64,000 nucleotides of DNA, from positions 2,803,001-2,867,000 of the forward strand of contig NZ_CP034909.1 of assembly GCF_008932245.1 (NCBI RefSeq), written 5' to 3'. Under the pieces are notes generated by a model. It did not search any database. It was not told where the DNA came from and was given only the letters and a program-made list of their open reading frames with translations. Made by a program: the position numbers and the translations under genes. Of the stretch, positions 59,416 to 64,000 are shown in pieces. Source of the DNA: Sinorhizobium alkalisoli (lineage in GTDB: Bacteria; Pseudomonadota; Alphaproteobacteria; Rhizobiales; Rhizobiaceae). How positions within the stretch are numbered: position 1 is the first letter of the stretch; every line of letters begins with the position of its first letter.

Positions 59416-59461
59416 GATGTCGCTTGACATAGGGCCTTTGTCGCCGCATATCAAGTGCAAA

Positions 59462-59479
59462 TCGAACCGATCGGTTCGA
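59462..59479. promoter_or_regulatory. EmrR operator, regulator side
   Basis: TCGAACCGATCGGTTCGA, a perfect 18-base palindrome. With the site at 59402 it gives two copies 60 bases apart in the divergent gap, the expected layout for an autoregulating TetR protein. Confidence 0.75.
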
Positions 59480-59603
59480 AAAACAAAGTGGTAAGAGGCG
59501 CCGACCGCTCAGTACCCCTTTCTTTTTATTGGATCCGATCGCGCCTATGGTTTTTGGATCGGCTCCAGAAACCAACGCGAAGCAGTGGAGAAGCCCGGCA
59601 ATC

Positions 59604-60299
59604 ATGAAGCCATCGAACAGCGACCAGCAGGAAAGGCATCCGCAGGAGCAGGAACAGCCGTCCACGAGCGGCGGCCGGCGACCCGCCGGCGCGGATCCGG
59701 TGAAGCGCGAGCAGATTCTCGAGGGCGCCAAACGCGTTTTCATGCGCAGCAACTTCGATGCAGCCAGTATGAACGACATTACCCGCGAGGCTGGCGTCTC
59801 AAAGGGCACTCTCTATGTCTATTTCGAGAACAAGGAAGACCTGTTCGAGGCGTTGATCGCGCGCGAGCGCAGCCGCATCGTCAGCAGCATCAAACAGTTG
59901 CTGAACGATCATGACTCCATTGAGGTCGCGCTTCACGATTTCGGCGTGGCCCTCGTGACCAGCATCACCTCCGACTACACGATCCGCGCGATGCGCACCG
60001 TGCTCGGTGTCATCGACCGAATGCCGCGGCTGGCACAACGCTTCTTCACCGCTACGCCGGAAAACGGCTATACCGTCCTGAAGTCCTATCTCGACCGGCA
60101 GGTGGCCAAGGGCATGCTGTCGATCGACGATACGGAGCTGGCAGCGAAACAGTTCATCGAGCTCTCCATGGCCGGCCTCTTCAAGGGCCGCCTCTTCGGC
60201 ATGTGCGACGCGGTTCCGGCCGCACAGTTGGAAAAGAACGTGAGCTCAGCCATCCGCGTCTTCATGGCCGCCTATGGGCAGAAATCGCAAACCGGCTGA
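59604..60299 (+). CDS. emrR: TetR-family repressor of emrAB
   Basis: 231 residues. A TetR helix-turn-helix (ILEGAKRVFMRSNFDAASMNDITREAGVSKGTLYVYFENKEDLF) after a flexible Gln/Glu-rich tail of about 35 residues, then a ligand domain. In S. meliloti the homologue represses the flavonoid-inducible EmrAB pump. ATG 59604 is chosen; the frame is open back to 59529 with no better site. Two palindromes lie between it and emrA. Confidence 0.93.
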   Translation: MKPSNSDQQERHPQEQEQPSTSGGRRPAGADPVKREQILEGAKRVFMRSNFDAASMNDITREAGVSKGTLYVYFENKEDLFEALIARERSRIVSSIKQLLNDHDSIEVALHDFGVALVTSITSDYTIRAMRTVLGVIDRMPRLAQRFFTATPENGYTVLKSYLDRQVAKGMLSIDDTELAAKQFIELSMAGLFKGRLFGMCDAVPAAQLEKNVSSAIRVFMAAYGQKSQTG

Positions 60300-60408
60300 A
60301 ACGGCACCCCGGGACACGCAGCGCCATTCTCGTCCAATCCCGCAATTGCGATCAAACGTGTCCGCCTGCGAGGCCGTATCAGCTGGATCGTCTGCCACGG
60401 GAGTGAAC

Positions 60409-61248
60409 ATGAGTGCCATCGGACGGGCGATCTGGTTCATTGAAAGCCATTTCGCCAGAGATATATCGCTGGAGCAGATTGCCGAGGCCGCCGGGCTGTC
60501 GCGCTATCATTTGTCGCGCGTCTTCGGCCTTGCGACCGGTCGTTCGATCAGCACCTATATCCGCGGGCGCCGCCTGAGCGGGGCGGCACGCCTCCTCGCC
60601 GACGGCAACTCGACCATTCTCGAGGTGGCCCTCGATGCGGGCTACGGCTCGCACGAGGCCTTCACCCGTGCCTTTCGCGAGCAATTCGGCGTGACTCCCG
60701 AATCCATCCGCAAGCAAGGGCATTTTCGCAACATCGAACTGATGGAGCCCATCAGAATGGACGACACACGCACCCTGAAAATCGACGCGCCGCGCTTCGA
60801 GGATGGCCCCGCGCTTCTCCTCGCCGGCCTGGCGGAGACTTATACCTACAATCGCACCGAGGGCATCCCCTCCCTCTGGCAGCGCTTCAACACCTATTTC
60901 GGCAACATCCCGGGCCAACGCGGCAATGTCGCCTACGGCGTTTGCACCCACGCGGATGCGGCGACCGGGAGCTTCCGTTACATGGCCGCCGTCGAAGTCG
61001 AAGACGCGGACTCGCTGCCGAACGGATTTTCGACCCTGAAGCTGCCGAAGCAACGCTATGCGGTGTTCCTGCATCGAGGGCACATTTCCGCGATCTCCAA
61101 CACGGCTCAACACATCTTCGGGTCTTGGTTTCCGCAATCGGGACTCGAGCATGGCCAGACCCCCGACCTCATCGAACGCTATGACGAGCGCTTCGATCCG
61201 GAAACAGGCCAGGGCGTCGTCGAGATGTGGGTACCCATAAAGGAATGA
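60409..61248 (+). CDS. AraC-family regulator with GyrI-like effector domain
   Basis: 279 residues. The order is reversed compared with AraC itself: DNA-binding AraC helices first (about 1-105, with ISLEQIAEAAGLSRYHLSRVF and EVALDAGYGSHEAFTRAFRE), then a GyrI-like small-molecule domain (about 115-279, ending in VEMWVPIKE). This is the Rob/SoxS-like layout that senses drugs or other hydrophobic ligands. ATG 60409 follows GGGAG. It sits just after the efflux regulator. Confidence 0.88.
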   Translation: MSAIGRAIWFIESHFARDISLEQIAEAAGLSRYHLSRVFGLATGRSISTYIRGRRLSGAARLLADGNSTILEVALDAGYGSHEAFTRAFREQFGVTPESIRKQGHFRNIELMEPIRMDDTRTLKIDAPRFEDGPALLLAGLAETYTYNRTEGIPSLWQRFNTYFGNIPGQRGNVAYGVCTHADAATGSFRYMAAVEVEDADSLPNGFSTLKLPKQRYAVFLHRGHISAISNTAQHIFGSWFPQSGLEHGQTPDLIERYDERFDPETGQGVVEMWVPIKE

Positions 61249-61265
61249 GCGCATCATGCCGCAAC

Positions 61266-61288
61266 GCCGCCGCGAAAGGCGCGGCGGC
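61266..61288 (+). terminator. Hairpin after the AraC-type gene
   Basis: GCCGCCGCG (61266-61274) pairs perfectly with CGCGGCGGC (61280-61288) around AAAGG. It follows the stop codon by 17 bases; no T-tract, so termination may need Rho. Confidence 0.5.
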
Positions 61289-61395
61289 GCTTGCGACTTT
61301 CAGAAGTATCCCTAAATACTGCGGCGATCTTGCGCGACGACGCGCCCGGAGCGGGTTCCCGCTCTGCTTTGGTCTAGGAAAGGAAAAGATCGCCG

Positions 61396-62148
61396 ATGCA
61401 GGAAATCCTCACACTCGTCCAAAGTCCCGAGGCTTGGGTCGCCCTGGTGACGCTCATCGTCATGGAGGTCGTGCTCGGCATCGACAACCTGATCTTCATC
61501 TCGATCCTCACCAACAAGTTGCCTGCAGCCCACCGTGTCAGTGCCCGCCGCATCGGCATCGGCCTTGCGCTGATCATGCGCCTGGCACTGCTCGGAACAA
61601 TCGCGTGGATCGTGCAACTGACCCAGCCGGTCTTCGAAGCCTTCGGGCACGGCTTCTCCTGGAAGGACATGATCCTGATCGCCGGCGGCCTGTTCCTTGT
61701 CTGGAAAGCGACGAAAGAAATCCACCACAGCGTCGATCCGAAAGATCACGCGGAGGATTTCATCGCCACCTCAGCGATCAACAGCTTCACCGCAGCCATC
61801 GGCCAGATTCTGCTGCTCGACCTTGTCTTCTCCGTCGACAGCATCATCACCGCTGTCGGCATGACGCCGCACCTGCCGATCATGGTGGCCGCGGTTGTCG
61901 TCGCCGTTACAGTCATGCTGCTTGCGGCAACGCCGCTCGCCAACTTCATCGAGCGGAACCCGACCATCGTGATGCTGGCGCTCGCCTTCCTGCTGATGAT
62001 CGGCACCACGCTGATCGCCGAGGGCATGGGCTTCCACGTCCCGAAGGGCTATGTCTATGCGGCCATGGCATTCTCGGCGCTGGTCGAGGGGCTGAATATG
62101 ATGGCCCGCAATGCTCGTCTGAAGAGGCGGGCGGAAAAGCTCCACTAG
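61396..62148 (+). CDS. TerC-family integral membrane protein
   Basis: 250 residues, about seven helices, with the TerC signatures [15 protein letters not shown] and [14 protein letters not shown]. Family members act in tellurite resistance or export manganese to feed secreted metalloproteins. A small hairpin GAGCGGGTTCCCGCTC stands at 61349-61364 in its leader; I looked for but could not confirm a manganese riboswitch. ATG 61396 is the family start. Confidence 0.92.
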   Translation: MQEILTLVQSPEAWVALVTLIVMEVVLGIDNLIFISILTNKLPAAHRVSARRIGIGLALIMRLALLGTIAWIVQLTQPVFEAFGHGFSWKDMILIAGGLFLVWKATKEIHHSVDPKDHAEDFIATSAINSFTAAIGQILLLDLVFSVDSIITAVGMTPHLPIMVAAVVVAVTVMLLAATPLANFIERNPTIVMLALAFLLMIGTTLIAEGMGFHVPKGYVYAAMAFSALVEGLNMMARNARLKRRAEKLH

Positions 62149-62193
62149 CGCATGATCCGACCGGAGTGAAACGAGGATCGACAAGATCATGCG
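62149..62193. repeat. CATGATC inverted repeat after terC
   Basis: CGCATGATC (62149-62157) and GATCATGCG (62185-62193) are perfect arms with a 27-base loop. It overlaps the region just past the terC stop and resembles a very common rhizobial intergenic repeat. Confidence 0.6.
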
Positions 62194-62208
62194 TCAAAAA
62201 GAAAGCGT

Positions 62209-62249
62209 TAGAGCGCCGATCTGATCCAGGCAGATCGAAACGCGCTCTA
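62209..62249. repeat. TAGAGCG palindromic repeat downstream of terC
   Basis: Outer arms TAGAGCG/CGCTCTA (62209-62215, 62243-62249) with an inner GATCTG/CAGATC stem. It is related in outer arms to the repeat in the sox operon at 17908. Confidence 0.65.
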
Positions 62250-62523
62250 GCCGCCCCTCGATATGGGGGTCGGCATCGCGGACCTCCATGAGAATGAGCG
62301 GGCTCCGCCGTCCCGCGGCACGATCACCGCTACCGAAGCGTCTCCTTCCGGTTTCCGTTGACAGGAGGGGCTTTCTATGGTCTCACCCCTGCCGACTGGA
62401 ATTGCCCGCCGATACCGCTGGTGCGGCGCCCTTGCGGGCGTTTCCTTCCCATAAAAAAGGCGCCCCGCCTGCGGGAGTACGCTCCGGCAGAGGGCCCCAA
62501 AGCACGTCAAGACGGGCAAGACC
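62250..62523. other. Leader region before gltX
   Basis: About 274 bases with no supportable gene. A CGCCC/GGGCG hairpin in the region near 62428-62441, followed by TTTCC, could be part of the gltX leader. I could not assign a promoter or a T-box-like element. Confidence 0.4.
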
Positions 62524-63981
62524 ATGGCAGATTCAGGAGTCCGGGTGCGCATCGCGCCCTCCCCCACCGGCGAACCGCATGTCGGTACCGCCTACATCGC
62601 GCTGTTCAACTATCTCTTCGCGAAGAAGCATGGCGGCGAGTTCATCCTGCGCATCGAGGACACCGATGCGACACGCTCGACGCCGGAATTCGAGAAGAAG
62701 GTGCTCGATGCCCTGGAATGGTGCGGCCTCAAGTGGTCGGAAGGTCCCGATATCGGCGGCCCCTACGGTCCCTATCGCCAGAGCGACCGCAAGGATATCT
62801 ATAAGCCCTATGTCGAGAAGATCGTTGCAAACGGCCACGGCTTCCGCTGTTTCTGCACGCCCGAGCGGCTGGAAGAGATGCGCGAGGCGCAGCGCGCCGC
62901 GGGCAAGCCGCCGAAATATGACGGTCTCTGCCTCAGCCTTGCAGCCGAGGAAGTGACCTCGCGAGTCGCCGCCGGCGAGCCCCACGTCGTGCGCATGAAG
63001 ATCCCGACGGAAGGCTCCTGCAAGTTCCACGACGGCGTCTACGGCGACGTCGAGATCCCGTGGGATGCGGTCGACATGCAGGTGCTGCTCAAGGCCGACG
63101 GCATGCCGACCTACCACATGGCGAACGTCGTCGACGACCACCTGATGAAGATCACCCATGTCGCGCGCGGCGAGGAATGGCTCGCCTCCGTGCCGAAGCA
63201 CATCCTGATCTACCAGTATCTCGGCCTCGAACCGCCGAAGTTCATGCACCTTTCGCTTATGCGCAACGCCGACAAGTCGAAGCTGTCGAAGCGCAAGAAC
63301 CCCACGTCGATCTCCTATTACACCGCGCTCGGCTACCTGCCTGAAGCGCTGATGAACTTCCTCGGCCTGTTTTTCATCCAGATCGCAGAAGGTGAAGAGC
63401 TGTTGACGGTCGACGAGTTGGCGGAGAAATTCGACCCGGAAAACCTTTCGAAGGCCGGCGCCATATTCGACGTCCAGAAGCTCGACTGGCTGAACGCCCG
63501 CTGGATCCGCGAGAAGCTTTCCGAAGAAGAATTCGCCGCCCGCGTCTTCGCCTGGGCGCGCGAGAACGACCGCCTCATGGAAGGCCTCAAGCTCTCGCAG
63601 TCGCGTATTTCCAAGCTCGGTGAACTGCCCGACCTCGCCGCCTTCCTGTTCAAGTCGGACCTCGGCCTGCAGCCCGCCGCCTTTGCCGGCGTCAAGGCTT
63701 CGCCCGAGGACATGCTGGAAATCCTGAACACGGTACAGCCGCATCTCGAGAAGATCCTCGAATGGAACAAGGAGTCGATCGAGGCGGAACTGCGCGCCGT
63801 CGCCGAAGCGACCGGCAAGAAGCTGAAGGCGATCGTCGCGCCGCTCTTCGTCGCCGTCTCAGGCTCGCAGCGCTCGCTGCCGCTCTTCGATTCAATGGAG
63901 TTGCTCGGCCGCGCGGTCGTGCGCCAGCGCCTGAAGGTGGCGTCTCAGGTCGTCGCTTCGATGGTCGGCGGCGGAAAGTAA
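62524..63981 (+). CDS. gltX: Glutamyl-tRNA synthetase
   Basis: 485 residues. Charges tRNA-Glu (and possibly tRNA-Gln in organisms using transamidation). Class I signatures are visible: the HIGH-like APSPTGEPHVGTA near residue 11 and the KMSKS-like SKLSKRKNPTS near residue 255. The catalytic and anticodon domains are both complete. ATG 62524 is the family start. Another gene begins 10 bases after its stop. Confidence 0.97.
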   Translation: MADSGVRVRIAPSPTGEPHVGTAYIALFNYLFAKKHGGEFILRIEDTDATRSTPEFEKKVLDALEWCGLKWSEGPDIGGPYGPYRQSDRKDIYKPYVEKIVANGHGFRCFCTPERLEEMREAQRAAGKPPKYDGLCLSLAAEEVTSRVAAGEPHVVRMKIPTEGSCKFHDGVYGDVEIPWDAVDMQVLLKADGMPTYHMANVVDDHLMKITHVARGEEWLASVPKHILIYQYLGLEPPKFMHLSLMRNADKSKLSKRKNPTSISYYTALGYLPEALMNFLGLFFIQIAEGEELLTVDELAEKFDPENLSKAGAIFDVQKLDWLNARWIREKLSEEEFAARVFAWARENDRLMEGLKLSQSRISKLGELPDLAAFLFKSDLGLQPAAFAGVKASPEDMLEILNTVQPHLEKILEWNKESIEAELRAVAEATGKKLKAIVAPLFVAVSGSQRSLPLFDSMELLGRAVVRQRLKVASQVVASMVGGGK

Positions 63982-63991
63982 GGACAAGACG

Positions 63992-64000
63992 ATGAATCAG
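63992..64000 (+). CDS. Start of next gene (three codons only)
   Basis: ATG AAT CAG begins 10 bases after gltX, after an AGGACA-type site, and runs off the window. Nothing can be said about its product. Confidence 0.35.

Noticed and set aside
61289..61395. Manganese (yybP-ykoY) riboswitch before terC
   Set aside because: Only a small hairpin was seen; the conserved motifs of that riboswitch were not recognisable. A covariance-model search would settle it.
62358..62385. TTGACA as a gltX promoter
   Set aside because: No acceptable -10 element lies 16-18 bases downstream.

Overview
The window is a gene-dense stretch of about 62% G+C, typical of a Rhizobiales chromosome, most likely Sinorhizobium/Ensifer close to S. 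meliloti. The evidence is its gene repertoire: the glgP-glgB-glgC-glgA-pgm-glgX block, soxBDAG, a split pntA with pntB, an Odc2-type ornithine/lysine decarboxylase, and emrAB with a TetR regulator. Palindromic intergenic repeats of the rhizobial 'ABC mosaic' type are also scattered through it. I saw no tRNA or rRNA gene, no insertion sequence, no prophage and no CRISPR array. It reads as ordinary chromosome rather than an island.

Layout. (1) 1-12171: the tail of a TadG-like protein and a terminator, then the glycogen cluster (phosphorylase, branching enzyme, ADP-glucose pyrophosphorylase, synthase, phosphoglucomutase, debranching enzyme) and a MaoC-type hydratase. (2) 12216-19212: a MerR regulator divergent from an MFS exporter, then heterotetrameric sarcosine oxidase on the minus strand. 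(3) 19549-26001: rpsU with a terminator, a TPR lipoprotein, a class III adenylate cyclase, three-subunit NAD(P) transhydrogenase and a small aa3-oxidase subunit IV. (4) 26202-29525: a GNAT-fold acyltransferase resembling FeeM/LuxI enzymes, with CtrA-type sites in its upstream region, and a membrane-bound PAS-GGDEF-EAL protein whose GGDEF signature reads MGDEF. (5) 30064-39328: a glutamine amidotransferase-like hydrolase, a hydroxyacid dehydrogenase, LacI and MarR regulators, a creatininase-family amidohydrolase, a COG0523 metal GTPase with a long His-rich loop plus a WD40 protein, a LysE exporter, a GNAT enzyme and odc2 behind a roughly 400-nt leader.

(6) 39930-48033: a LysR regulator, a DUF1007-NicO metal transport pair, a GNAT enzyme with a small membrane protein, a DUF533 protein, eda, an overlapping CYTH-CHAD pair and trhO. 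(7) 48125-56246: two minus-strand sugar units, (isomerase/epimerase - oxidoreductase - beta-glucosidase) and (LacI - xylB - xylA), each preceded by CG-centred palindromes of LacI type. (8) 56541-64000: emrAB divergent from a TetR gene with two palindromic operators between them, an AraC/GyrI-like regulator, terC, gltX and the first three codons of another gene.

Carbon storage and sugar use dominate: glycogen turnover, Entner-Doudoroff aldolase, xylose and beta-glucosides. Redox balancing, polyamine synthesis, metal handling and efflux make up most of the rest. The points most worth checking are the CtrA-type site cluster upstream of the acyltransferase, the odc2 leader RNA, the SoxR-like operator paired with a regulator that lacks the SoxR cysteine cluster, the degenerate GGDEF domain, and several unassigned LacI-type operators.
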